A stretch of 64,000 nucleotides of DNA from Mycoplasmopsis sturni DSM 22021 (lineage in GTDB: Bacteria > Bacillota_I > Bacilli_A > Mycoplasmatales > Metamycoplasmataceae): positions 62,001-126,000 of the forward strand of contig NZ_JNIZ01000003.1 of assembly GCF_000701485.1 (NCBI RefSeq). Direction: 5' to 3'. Position numbers and translations under genes: made by a program. Below, piece after piece: positions 20,780 to 35,651 of the stretch; position 1 is the stretch's first letter; every line of letters begins with the position of its first letter. Under the pieces are notes generated by a model. The model searched no databases. It worked only from the letters and a program-made list of their open reading frames with translations, and was not told the origin of the DNA.

Positions 20780-20792
20780 TGAAAATTTTTCA
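20780..20792. promoter_or_regulatory. Candidate RpiR operator, site 2
   Basis: TGAAAA-T-TTTTCA, same arms as site 1 with a one-base spacer. It lies downstream of the predicted rpiR start site, consistent with autoregulation. Confidence 0.5.
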
Positions 20793-20809
20793 TACAAAAA
20801 GGGATTTAA

Positions 20810-21697
20810 ATGACAAAACAAAAAATTCACAAACCTTTATTAGAAAATATTTCCGGTCTTTCAAACAGGGATTACATTATTTTAGACTATATAAATCAAT
20901 TTAAAGGCGAATCATTTAACGTCGGAATTCAAGAACTCTCTGATCATACAAAAGTATCCATTTCAACAATTTCACGTTTTGCTAAAAAATATAAATGCAA
21001 TTCCTATAAAGACTTAATTATTTTAGTAAACAAAAATTTGCAATACTTCAAAGATAAATATCCAATTTCTACAAATCAATTCAATAACATCGATACAATT
21101 GTCGCTGGAAATAAATTTGTCGTAGACAACATATACACACAACAAAGTACTTGAAATATTGAAAAAGCAGCTAAATTAATCATTAATTCCAAAGCTGTTT
21201 TAGTACAAGGTTCCGGTAGTTCAAAAAGAATGGCCGAAACTTTAGTTTCAAATTTGCTAAAAATTTCCAAAAATGTAATTGCCCATAATGACTTTCACGT
21301 CTTTTTGCCGGTTTTATCAAACGCTAATCACGAAGATTGTTTTATTTTGTTTTCTGAAAACTTGAATAATCCGGAAGCGCGTTTTACAATTAATCAATGC
21401 CGCAAAAACAATGTGCCAATGATTATTATCACCTCAGTAAAACACTCAATTTTATTTAACAAAAACGATATTATCATCAGCTATGAAAAAATCTTTTCAA
21501 GCAACATTAATATCCCTTTATCATCAAAATTATCTCAGCTTTTAATTGCTGACTTACTTTTTGAATTAATTTTGATGCAAGATAGTCACCTTAGAGAAAA
21601 ATTAGAACAAGCTATAAAACTCATTGACGACTGGAAAGAATTATATCAACATATTGATCATAGTGAATGCCAGAAAGAAGGCATAGAAAAACGCTAG
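20810..21697 (+). CDS. MurR/RpiR-family transcriptional regulator
   Basis: Protein of 295 residues. An N-terminal winged helix-turn-helix (about 15-80, including KVSISTISRFAKKYKCNSYKD) is followed by a SIS sugar-phosphate-binding domain (about 115-260, with VLVQGSGSSKRMAETL). It is divergent from php-ula and is the probable regulator of that cluster, responding to a phosphosugar. AAGGGA precedes the ATG. Its TAG stop is shared with the convergent methyltransferase stop within a terminator stem. Confidence 0.88.
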
Positions 21698-21715
21698 AAT
21701 TTTTCTAGCGTTTTT
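21687..21715. terminator. Bidirectional terminator containing both stop codons
   Basis: AAAAACGCTAGAA / TTCTAGCGTTTTT, a 13-base perfect stem with a three-base loop. The CTAG at 21694-21697 supplies the stops of both convergent genes. Confidence 0.9.
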
Positions 21716-22506
21716 TCAATTGCATAATAATAAGCATTATCACTAAAACGTAGAGCTTCTTCGCTTTCGTTAGACGCAAGAACATCACGAGTTATGGCAT
21801 AAGTAGGTTGAGGTAAATTTGCTTCTTGGACCAACTTAAAAATATCATCTTTATTATAAAAACACAAAATCCCTTGCCCTTTGCCCATAGAATAAACAAT
21901 GTCTTCATTGCGAAAATTATAAGGATTGTCTTGACTTAGTTTTTTTGCGTTTTCTGCAATATAGGCTTGTTTTTGAGAATTATTATTAACCTCATCAGCG
22001 GTGAAAATTAATCATCCTTGAGGATTTAATTGCGCAAAAGCTTTTTGGAGTGTTTTTATTTTATTATCATGTCCAGGAATACACATGAGTGTATTAAAAG
22101 AAAAGAAGATTAAATCATATTTTTGTTCTTCAGTAAAGTTATACTTGGTAATATCGCAACAATATAATTTAACTTGATCATAAACCTGCTTGAATTTATC
22201 CATCTTTAAAAATTGATAAATTAAGTCAATAGAATTTGAACTAATGTCAAATCCATCAATTTGAGAGTTTGGATGCTCAAGTGCTCAATTTAAAATAAAG
22301 CGACCTGTACCACAACCAATATCTGCAACTTTAAGGTCTTTTAAATTCTTAAAACACTTAGAAATAATTGCTCGTTCTGCTTGCAAAAGACCTACATTTA
22401 AGGTTGCATCACCATAATGCATTAATGATTCTGCCGAATCATAGCTTGATGCAAATAATTGCGTTATTTTATTTATATGAAAGTTCTTCGTGTTTTGCTT
22501 TGTCAT
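21694..22506 (-). CDS. Class I SAM-dependent methyltransferase
   Basis: Protein of 270 residues. Motif I is VADIGCGTGRFIL, followed by an acidic motif II (QIDGFDIS) and the motif IV-like KYDLIFFSFNTLMC. This is a standard Rossmann methyltransferase; the substrate is unknown. The ATG at 22506 lies 38 bases inside the end of the peptidase gene and has no clear ribosome-binding site, so coupled translation is likely. A TTG six codons upstream is an alternative start. Confidence 0.75.
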
Positions 22507-23551
22507 ATGACTTAATAAATTCAACCATTAAATCAATAGTAGCTTGAATATCAACAAGCGAAGCTACACCAATTGGACTATGTAAATATCTTTGAGGAAT
22601 TGAAATCGATACTGTTTTAGTTCCTCCAACTCCGTATTGAAGAACACTAGCATCTGTTCCGCCGCCCATTGCTACATACTTATAAGCTGGAATGTTATGA
22701 GTTTTTGAAAGTTCCATTAACATTTTTAAAATAAAAGGGTCAGATAAAGTTCCGCCATCTTTTACAAGTAAGTTGACTCCTTTACCAAGACATGGAACCG
22801 CTTTGATTGCTCCGGTTGTATCGTGTGAAGCTCCGGTATCAACCGCAAAAGCTACATCTGGATTAATTAAACTCACTGAGGTTTTTGCTCCTCTAAGACC
22901 AACTTCTTCTTGAACGGTTCCAACAATATATAAATCGCAACCTAATTCTAAGTCTTTAACGGCATTTGCGATAAATTCAATAGAAACAACACCAGCACGG
23001 TTATCCATAGCTTTTCCACCAACAAGGTTATTTTCTAATTCAACTGTTTCTCCTGAAATGTAAATTCTATCTCCAACATCAAGACCTTGATCAAGGGCTT
23101 CTTGTTTACTCATAAAACCACAATCAACAAAAAGTTCTTTTTCAGTCATTGCTTGTTTTACTTTTTCATTTTCTAAAATATGAATTGAAGTGTGTCCAAA
23201 AACTCCGGTGAATTTTTTGCCATTTGAATTAACAACTACCGTTGCTTTAGTTCCAATCACTGCACTTGGTCATACACCACCAACTGTTGAAACAAGTAAG
23301 TTACCATTATCTTCAATGCTTCTAACAATATAACCTACTTCGTCCATATGAGCAGCTAACATGACTTTTGGGGCGTTAGCTTGTTTTGATTTTTTAAAGA
23401 AAATAACTGACCCAAAACGATCACGTGAAACTTCAAAACCTTGAATTGACTTTTTAAGCTCTTCAACCACTGGTTCTTCATAACGAGACATTGCTTCAAT
23501 GCCCATGTAAGTATTGAGTCTGTCAAATAATTTTTCGTATTTTTTATCCAT
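22469..23551 (-). CDS. M42-family metallo-aminopeptidase
   Basis: Protein of 360 residues of the M42 glutamyl aminopeptidase / FrvX family, forming large dodecameric complexes that trim peptides in the cytoplasm. Metal ligands and motifs: AAHMDEVG (His68, Asp70), AMDNRAG, QEEVGLRGA, DTGASHDT and GGGTDA. The frame passes one UGA (Trp) near residue 94. AGGAGATAAGCT precedes the ATG. It may supply amino acids in an organism lacking biosynthesis. Confidence 0.9.
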
Positions 23552-23571
23552 AGCTTATCTCCTAAAATAAA

Positions 23572-23589
23572 AACGCATATAGATGCGTT
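23572..23589 (-). terminator. Terminator after tRNA-Leu
   Basis: On the minus strand AACGCAT, loop CTAT, ATGCGTT, followed by TTTATTTT, just before the peptidase ribosome-binding site. Confidence 0.65.
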
Positions 23590-23608
23590 GGTGTTTTTTA
23601 AAAACATA

Positions 23609-23692
23609 TGGTGCCCAAGACAGGACTTGAACCTGCACGGATTTCTCCAGCGGATTTTGAGTCCGCAGCGTCTACCATTTCACCACTTGGGC
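23609..23692 (-). tRNA. tRNA-Leu (anticodon CAA)
   Basis: 84 bases with a long variable arm. Acceptor GCCCAAG / CTTGGGC, anticodon stem GCGGA / TCCGC with loop CTCAAAA (anticodon CAA), a GGTTCAAGTCC T-arm and encoded CCA. Confidence 0.95.
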
Positions 23693-23790
23693 ATATTAGA
23701 TAATTAATATTAATATAATTATACTAATTTTTATAAAACTCAAAAGTTATCCTAAAGATAAAAACAAATTTAACAACAGAAAAACTAGTT

Positions 23791-24288
23791 TTAATAATTA
23801 TTTTCAATTCTTTGGTAGTTTTTTTGGTTTTTGATTAAATATCATTGCAATAATTCTTCATATGTAAACCCAAGCAATTCAAAAATGCCAATTGCAAGTT
23901 CAAAGGTTTCTAAAATAGTTTGAGCATTAATTTCTTTCATAACATTACCGATACTAATAAATAATGCTTGAAATTGTATATTTAAATCATCTGAAACGAT
24001 TTTAGAATTAATTTCTGGATCCAAATTATGCTTGTTTGAAAAAGACACTAAAAAATGAATTAGATCAGCAAATTCTTCTAATACCTTATCTCTATCAATT
24101 TGCTTATTTTGTTTTCAATATTTAAAACTTTGCACTTCATTAGCAAATTCGCTTGCTTCAACCATAAGTGCGATTGTTCCACTTCTGTTTAATTCTTCTT
24201 GGGTGAGATTTTTGTCTAATTTAATTGATTTTTCATAAATTTTTTGGTCCAGATCTTTTTGAAGGTTAAAAATTTTGCTCAAGTTCAT
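23791..24288 (-). CDS. dut: Dimeric-type dUTP diphosphatase (dUTPase_2 / all-alpha NTP pyrophosphatase)
   Basis: All-helical protein of 165 residues. The metal-binding pattern of dimeric dUTPases is visible as EASEFANEVQSFKYWK (Glu44, Glu47, Glu51) and LEEFADLIHFL (Glu71/72, Asp75). It removes dUTP to keep uracil out of AT-rich DNA. This is the phage/Campylobacter-like dimeric type and not the common trimeric enzyme. UGA-Trp near the end extends it to TAA at 23791. A TATAAT ends six bases before the ATG, with no ribosome-binding site. Confidence 0.78.
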
Positions 24289-24294
24289 GATATG

Positions 24295-24300
24295 ATTATA
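24295..24300 (-). promoter_or_regulatory. Predicted leaderless promoter of dut
   Basis: AAAAAGTTTATAAT element; TATAAT at these positions, spacer CATATC, then ATG. Confidence 0.7.
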
Positions 24301-24319
24301 AACTTTTTTAGAAAAATAA

Positions 24320-24346
24320 AAATACTTCGCTTAATGCGAAGTATTT
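24320..24346. terminator. Terminator of rpoBC
   Basis: AAATACTTCGC, loop TTAAT, GCGAAGTATTT, a perfect 11-base stem four bases beyond the rpoC stop. Confidence 0.88.
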
Positions 24347-24350
24347 ATTA

Positions 24351-28740
<4,390 letters not shown>

Positions 28741-28748
<8 letters not shown>

Positions 28749-31700
28749 AACTTTCGGCACCTCCATCTAGATATTGGTTGATTTCATCTTCATCTTGGAT
28801 TGAACGTTCTTGAAGTTCAAGCTTCATACCAAGACCTTTAAGTTCATTACTTAAAACATTAAATGATTCAGGAATTCCAGGACTTGGAATTTCTTTATTA
28901 TTTGATACTAATGCACTATAAAGGGCATTTCTTCCGGTAATATCGTCAGATTTGTATGTAAGGATTTCTTGAAGCACATTAGTTGCCCCGTAAGATTCAA
29001 TCGCTCATGTTTCCATTTCCCCGAATCTTTGTCCCCCATTTTGAGATTTCCCTCCAAGTGGTTGTTGGGTAATCAATGAGTATGGACCAACACTACGTGC
29101 GTGCATTTTGTCATCAACCATGTGGTTAAGTTTAAGCATATACATCACACCAACTGAAATTGGTTTATCAAATTTACGACCGGTAATTGGATCGATTAAG
29201 GTTTGTTTTCCGCTCTTATCAAGTCCTGCTTCAACTAAAGCATCTTCGATATCGTTTTTCTTAACCCCATCAAAACTAGGAGTTACAAATTTAACACCAA
29301 GTTGACGTGCAGCCATTCCAAGGTGAAGCTCAAGAACTTGACCAATGTTCATACGTGAAGGAACCCCTTGTGGGTTAAGCATAATATCAAGTGGTGTACC
29401 ATCTTCAAGATATGGCATATCTTCTTCCGGAAGAACAATTGAGATAACCCCTTTGTTTCCGTGACGACCAGCCATCTTGTCACCTACTTTTATTTTACGT
29501 TTTTGAGCAATTGACACTTTAACAATTTTATCAATTCCATCTTCAAGCATGTCACCTTTATCACGCGAAAGAATTTCTACGTGAATAACAGTTCCGTTGT
29601 GCCCATTTTTAACTTTTAACGAAGTATCTTTAATGTTTTGTGGACGTTGTTGAAGAATTGCTAAAAGAAGTTTTTCTTCTTGGGTAGGGTTTTCTTCACC
29701 TTTTGGAGAAATTCTACCAACAAGAACATCCCCGGCAACAACTTCAGAACCAACACGTACAATTCCACGATCATCTAAGTGTCTAATTGAGTGTTTAGAA
29801 ACGTTTGGAATTTTATCTCTAGTTAACTCATCTTCTCCTGCTTTTGATGATCTAAATTGAATAGTTTGCTCTTCAATATGAATTGATGTAAAGACGTCAT
29901 CTTTAACAAGACGCTCATTAATAATAACGGCATCCTCAAAGTTATATCCGTTTCATGTGGTAAATCCTACAAGAACGTTTTTACCAAGAGCCATCTCTCC
30001 ATCTTTAAAACTTGAACCATCAACTAAAAGGTCGCCTTTAGCAACTTCTTGACCAACTTCAACAATAGGTTTTTGTTGAATAATTGTTCCTTGGTTTGAA
30101 CGTTCAAAGTTTCTTAAGAAGTATTTATCAGTTACTCCTTTTTCATTTTTAATATGGATTCTTCCACCATCAACAAAAGTAACAACTCCTGCATGTTTAG
30201 CTGTTAAATTGTATGAAGAGTATTTAGCAATGTCTGCCTCAATTCCTGTTGCGACAAATGGAGCTTCAGCTTGTAAAAGAGGAACCGCTTGACGTTGCAT
30301 GTTAGAACCCATAAGTGCACGGTTAGCATCATCATTTTCAAGGAAAGGAATTGCAGCAGCAGCTACCGAAACAATTTGCTTAGACGAAACCTCGATAAAG
30401 TCAACATCTTTTGGTGTTCCAATAATATAGTTATAGTCTTTTCTAATTGTTAAAGTAGGCGAAACAATGTTATTGCTTTCATCGACTCTAACTGATGATT
30501 GAGCAAAAGAATATCCAATTTCTTCAGCAGCTGTTAAATAAACAACTTCGTCATAATGAACTTTTCCATCAATAACTTTAAAGTAAGGAGTTTGTAAAAA
30601 TCCTAGTTCGTTTACTTTGGCAAAAGTTGCATAGTTTAAGATAAGTCCAATGTTTGGCCCCTCAGGAGTTTCAATAGGACAAATTCTTCCATAGTGAGTT
30701 GAGTGAACGTCACGAACTTCAAACTGCGCGGTATCACGGTTAAGTCCCCCAGGCCCAAGAGATGTAACACGACGTTTGTTAGATACCTCAGAAAGAGGAT
30801 TAATTTGATCCATAAATTGCGAAAGTTTTGAAAGGTTAAAGAATGTCTTCATTTGGTTAGTAAGTAACTTATTGTTAGTTACATTTTTTGCAGTTACTTT
30901 ACTTGGTTCTTTAGCTCCCATTCTTTCACGAGTGGTTTTTTCAAGTTTTGAAAGAGCAATTGACATTTGTCCTTCAAGAAGTTCACCAACACTAACAATA
31001 CGTTTGTTAGTAAGTGAATCTGGATCATCATCTTGTCCAATTCCATCAATTAAGTTGAAGTAATAGTTAACTACAGCAACAATATCCGAAATTAATAAGT
31101 GTTGTTCTGTTGATCTTGGGTCATTACCAATAACCAAAACAGGTTGGTTTTCTTTTTCTTGCATTCATTTTTTGTTTGGATAAACTTTAATTTTAGCTAC
31201 TTTAGCACGCTTTGAAAGATTTTTGTTATTTTGAATTAATTTATGATAAACATGCTCAACATTAATTCCTGGAATTGATTCAAGCGCAATAGTACCTTGC
31301 TTAAATCCGTTTGCAATTTCTTTTGCAATGTTGATATTAATGAATGTGTATTTTGGATAAAGTAATTCTCCTGCTTTGTTTTTTAAATCTTGAGCAAGAT
31401 AAGTATTTGTAATTCTATCTATTACTGAAAGTTTGTTATTTAATGTAAAACGTCCAGTTACTGAAAGATTGTAACGTTTTTTGTCAAAAAGAATTCCTGG
31501 TAAAAGGCTTTTCTTAGATTCATCAGAAATACGATCACCTTTTCTTAAGACTCTAAATAATTCTTCTTGACATAAATCGATAATTTCGTCATGTGATAAT
31601 TCTTCATTTGTAATGAATTTATCTTTTCTTAAAGTTTCTTCAAGTAATTCTGAGTTACCAAAAAGTTTCTTAATATCTTCTTTTGTAAATCCAAATGATC

Positions 31701-32343
31701 CTAGGAAGGTTCCAAGGTTTACGTTTTTATTTTTATCAATTTTCACTTTTACAGTATCAAGTGTTGAAGAAGTTGTTTTGTGCGAGATTTCGATTCATGA
31801 CCCAATTCTAGGAAGTACTTCTACTTTGTTGAAAAGGTCATCAGATTGTTTGTTACGTACGTTAATCCCAAAGTATGCACCTGGTGAACGAATTAACTGA
31901 GAAACGATAACTTTTTCAGAACCGTTAATAATAAAACTTCCTCCAGAAGTCATATATGGAATTTCTCCAATTAAAACTTCGTCAGCTTTAACTTCCCCTG
32001 TTTCGGTAATTTCTCTTTTTAAAGTAGCATATACTTTAACAGAGAAGTTAATTCCTTTAGCTTTACATTTTTTTATCTCTTCACTTTCTGAAGTAGACTT
32101 TTTAAAAGGTAATTCTAAACGAACTGTTCCACGAACAAAATCAAGAGATACTTGTTTATTGGCTGCTTCAATAGGATAGATTTCAAGAAGTTGCTCTTGA
32201 ATTCTTTTAGTAATGAAATGCATAAAACTTTCTTTACTTGTTGATAGGATATCTTCAACTGGTAAAGATTTTTTAGTTACAGAGTAGTCTCTACGTTCAG
32301 TTTTAGGTCCGAACTTACGAATTTTGTAGTTTTGTTGACTCAT
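28741..32343 (-). CDS. rpoB: DNA-directed RNA polymerase subunit beta
   Basis: Protein of 1,200 residues. The rifampicin region reads [20 protein letters not shown] then TSLGPGG. At the positions equivalent to Escherichia coli His526 and Ser531 it has Asn522 and Thr527. Further conserved blocks are [17 protein letters not shown], and [18 protein letters not shown] (active-site lysines) late in the chain. AAGGAG precedes the ATG. The gene heads the rpoB-rpoC operon with no rplJ or rplL upstream. Confidence 0.97.
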
Positions 32344-32481
32344 AACTCTCCTTTTTTATAATAACTTCTATTACTTTTATATATAAAGTAGTATTAATTT
32401 TAGCAAAAAGATTAAAAATCGCTAGTTTTTTTTAAAATAATGAGAAAAATTTTTTAAAAATTTTCAAAAAAAATAAAAAAA

Positions 32482-32501
32482 ATAAGGAAATGTTTCCTTA
32501 T
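32482..32501 (-). terminator. Terminator of gpsA
   Basis: ATAAGGAA, four-base loop, TTCCTTAT, then long T-runs on the minus strand, 11 bases past the gpsA stop. Confidence 0.75.
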
Positions 32502-32512
32502 GTGCTTTTTCA

Positions 32513-33517
32513 CTAGCTTTGTTTTTTTAAAAAATCCGTTAGTTCTAAAGGATTTTTTTGCCCTAAAAGAACTTGAATAACACTTTCAAAAAGAGGGATA
32601 TCTTTAATCTTATTTTTTTCTAAAATTTTTGCTAAGGTCTTAGCTGTAGAAAGACCTTCAACGGTCTTATTTTCTTTTTGAATTGCAAGTTCAAGTCCGT
32701 ATTCAGCTACCGCAAGCCCAAATGAAAAGTTTCTAGATTGTGTCGAAGAACAAGTTAAAAAAATGTCACCAATCCCTACTAATTCATAACCAATTAATAA
32801 ATCTTTTGGTCTATTAATTTGTTCATGAATTTTTAAAATCTCTTTAATACCTAAAGAAATAAAAGCTGACTCTGCATTTTTTCCTGGAAATTGAAAAGAA
32901 ATAATTCCGGCTGCAATTGCTAAAACATTTTTTAAAGCAGCAAATAATTCGCCGCCTTGCTCATCTTCTAAAGGAACTAATTTAAAATATGAATTATTAA
33001 ACATTTCTATTAATTCATCTGAATATTTTTTACTTGAGGCAAAAACATTAATTAAAGTTAGTGACTCATTAAAAACTTCCGTAGCATAAGATGGACCAGT
33101 AAATGTCGCAAACTCTTTAATGTGATTACCCATTTTACGTTTAATTAAATTAGATAAAAATTCACCACTATCATCATCAAAACCTTTTGAGACATTAATA
33201 ACGCTTACTTTTTTGTAATTTAAAGCTTTATTTATTTCTTTAATTACTGAACGAATTGCAATTGAAGGAATTGCAAATACTATTATTTTTGTATCTTTGA
33301 GAGCTTCTTCAAGATTATTTGTCGCACGAATATTTTTGGTAATTGTAAATTGTCGATTACCAAAATATTTGCGGTTATATCCTGAATTGATATCATTAAT
33401 TTCATTTTGATCAATTCCAAACATAACTACAGAATAATTATTATGTGATAAAACATTAGCCAGCGCACTTGCTCATGCTCCTGTGCCAATGAAAGTTATT
33501 TTTTTCTCTTTTTTCAT
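32513..33517 (-). CDS. gpsA: Glycerol-3-phosphate dehydrogenase (NAD(P)+)
   Basis: Protein of 334 residues that makes sn-glycerol 3-phosphate from dihydroxyacetone phosphate for phospholipid synthesis, feeding PlsC. The dinucleotide-binding loop is FIGTGAWASALANVL near residue 10. The catalytic Lys is in ALKNVLAIAAGI, and GIGDIFLTCSSTQSRNFSFG is a GpsA signature. The N-terminal 31 residues are visible only with UGA as Trp. A TATAAT ends seven bases before the ATG and no ribosome-binding site is seen. Confidence 0.93.
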
Positions 33518-33524
33518 GGTCTAT

Positions 33525-33530
33525 ATTATA
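33525..33530 (-). promoter_or_regulatory. Predicted leaderless promoter of gpsA
   Basis: AAAAAGTTTATAAT element with spacer ATAGACC. An inverted repeat CTTTTTGC-N3-GCAAAAAG (33533-33551) sits directly over the -35 region. Confidence 0.7.
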
Positions 33531-33581
33531 AACTTTTTGCATCGCAAAAAGCAAAACTATATCAAAAAAGGCATAAAAAAA

Positions 33582-33656
33582 TGGCAGGAGTAGCAGGATT
33601 CGAACCCACAACACACGGGGTTGAAGCCCGTTGTTCTACCGTTGAACTATACTCCT
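33582..33656 (-). tRNA. tRNA-Trp (anticodon TCA, reads UGA)
   Basis: Acceptor AGGAGTA / TACTCCT, anticodon stem ACGGG / CCCGT around the loop CTTCAAC (anticodon TCA), a GGGTTCGAATCC T-arm and encoded CCA. A UCA anticodon reads both UGA and UGG, which explains the many UGA codons inside genes here. Confidence 0.96.
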
Positions 33657-33674
33657 AAGCCTTTTTATTATACA

Positions 33675-33902
33675 TTAATTTTTAGAATTCTCGATTAATA
33701 AAATGACATCTCTTACAGTTTTTACGTCATTTAGTTTGTTATCATCGATAGTAACTTCAAAAGTTTCTTCTGCATCAATAATTAATTCTGCAAAATCTAA
33801 TGAATCTATCCCTAAATCAGAAATTAATGTTTCTTCATCAAATGATTTTTTAGTATACCCTTTAAGTTCTTTAAAAATAGTTTCTTTAATATCTTTTTTC
33901 AT
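33675..33902 (-). CDS. acpP: Acyl carrier protein
   Basis: Acidic helical protein of 75 residues with the phosphopantetheine attachment motif GIDSLDFAEL (Ser34). It is the likely substrate of AcpS at 4.7k. Mycoplasmas usually lack de novo fatty acid synthesis, so it probably carries acyl groups for phospholipid or lipoprotein acylation. A TATAAT ends six bases before the ATG with no ribosome-binding site, as for gpsA next to it. Confidence 0.93.
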   Translation of the reverse strand: MKKDIKETIFKELKGYTKKSFDEETLISDLGIDSLDFAELIIDAEETFEVTIDDNKLNDVKTVRDVILLIENSKN

Positions 33903-33908
33903 AGCATA

Positions 33909-33914
33909 ATTATA
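33909..33914 (-). promoter_or_regulatory. Predicted leaderless promoter of acpP
   Basis: AAAAAGTTTATAAT element with spacer TATGCT, then ATG. Confidence 0.7.
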
Positions 33915-33925
33915 AACTTTTTATG

Positions 33926-34327
33926 TTATCTTAACTCAAATTTATAACCCTTCTGATAAACTTTTTTATCCAAACCATAAACCTTAATATAAACATTCAT
34001 GAGACGATCACTGATGATATCTCAATCAACTTCAATTTTGTCACTTGGTATCTTTAATCTTTGAGAGAGATCTTTAGTCAAAAGATAAATGACTTCTTGG
34101 TCAAGCTTTAAAAAACCATTTTTATCCTTTAAATACTCTTCAAAATAACTTTCTGAAATGTCGGGAAAAATGGTTGTATTTTCTTGAGTTCAATCCTTAG
34201 TTGATATTTCTTTTTTGCTAGAATTTCAGTGTATATTTTTAACAAAATACCCTACTGTAGACAAAATACCAAGACCTAAAATTGGAATAACTATTTTAAG
34301 GATTCATTTCGTCTTTTTTAGTTGCAT
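33926..34327 (-). CDS. Unknown single-pass membrane protein (third gene of an overlapping unit)
   Basis: Protein of 133 residues, function not recognised. A basic N-terminus (MQLKKTKW) is followed by one hydrophobic segment (about 9-30) and a polar domain of about 100 residues, so it is probably anchored with the domain outside. No lipobox Cys. It starts 32 bases inside the preceding gene in another frame. Several UGA-Trp codons are used. Confidence 0.7.
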
Positions 34328-35345
34328 AAATAACCATAGAGGCAAAGTTATTAATTTTGCTTTGCAGCGATAAATCAAATATTTTAGATAGATCTAAAAC
34401 TAATTTAGCATTAAAAGATTGATAAAATGGAATTTCTGTTATTTTTAATTTTCTTATTTTTCGTAGATTAAAGTTTTCATTAACCGAAAGCTTAAATTCT
34501 TTGACAAAATTAAGTTTAAAATCGTCAAAACTTAGTGAAATAGTTTCATCTAAAACACCACTAAAAAGAGGAGGCAAAATTAATTCCTTTCGAGAATTAT
34601 CTGAATTAGATAATTCAATCTTCTCATCTAATACTAAGATATCATGATTAAAAATTAAGTCATAAAAATTTTCTTTACCTGGTGTTTTATTCACTAATAA
34701 ACGCAATGGTTTGTTCAAAAATTGACTAAGCTCTAACTGCGCTTCTTCTAATATCGGATAAAAAACCTCTTCTCCTTCATTATTTTCTAAATCACTATAA
34801 AGAATAAATTCTCCTAGCTTAGAAATGCCTTTGTTGTTAGATAATTCATTTAACCTAATTTTTATATTGAAAAAGGATTTGATGCTCTCAATTTTGTTGG
34901 ATAGCAAGATGAATTCATATATTTGTGGAACTTTAACAATTGCTTGGTCATTCAATACTTTAAAATTTTTTTGTGCTTTTTTAAAGGTATCAAAACGAAG
35001 GATCATTTGACCTTGAATAATTTCATTACTATCATAAAAAATTAAATTAATGTTTTTAATTTTGCTATATTCTAAGTTAATATCTTTAAATTCGAGCTTA
35101 AAGTAATTTAAGTGCCTGTCAATTTTTTCAATGACGATTTTATCATTAATAAGAAGTGAAACCGATCACCTTTTGTTTGCTAAATTAGAGCTAAAATATA
35201 AATTAAAGTACCCATTACTAAAAAGTTTTTCAATGCTAAAATGAACCTTAAAATTAGCAGGTAAATTCTTATTTAATCATTTTGTGTCTATTTGAGAATT
35301 ATCCAAATAGTAAATACTACTTTGATAGTAATTATGAATAATCAT
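34296..35345 (-). CDS. Unknown strand-rich protein (second gene of an overlapping unit)
   Basis: Protein of 349 residues without signal peptide or membrane helix. It is rich in Leu, Ile, Phe, Asn and Lys with alternating hydrophobic residues, suggesting repeated beta-strand domains. I recognise no family. It overlaps the first gene by 14 bases and the third by 32 bases. The start at ATG 35345 is the first Met after the overlap; the frame passes UGA-Trp codons. Confidence 0.72.
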
Positions 35346-35568
35346 CTAATGAAGAAAAAATCCATTCTGAATTATTGCTAATTATCTTAATTTCATTAGT
35401 CTTTTGTAACTTATCTTCTTTATTTGTGCAATTCTTCTTTTTAGATGCTTCTTGTTGATATTTTTTAACTCAAAAGTTGCATTCGTATTGTAGTGCTTGA
35501 TTTTGTAGTTTTAAATAATCTATGAGATTGAGTAAATATTCCTCTTTTTTGTTATCTTTACTTTTCAT
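35332..35568 (-). CDS. Unknown small coiled-coil protein (first gene of an overlapping unit)
   Basis: Protein of 78 residues, charged and largely helical (YLLNLIDYLKLQNQALQYE is an amphipathic stretch), with Cys residues near 31 and 47. Function not recognised. A GAGGAAGG site precedes the ATG. It lies just downstream of the proS terminator on the same strand and starts the three-gene unit. Confidence 0.65.
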
Positions 35569-35622
35569 GCCTTCCTCTCATATAAGTTATAAAATTTTTA
35601 AGCAAAGGTGCACAATTTTATA

Positions 35623-35651
35623 AAAAAACCGACATCAAAAGTCGGTTTTTT
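35623..35651 (-). terminator. Terminator of proS
   Basis: AAAAAACCGAC, seven-base loop, GTCGGTTTTTT; it includes part of the proS stop codon. Confidence 0.88.
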
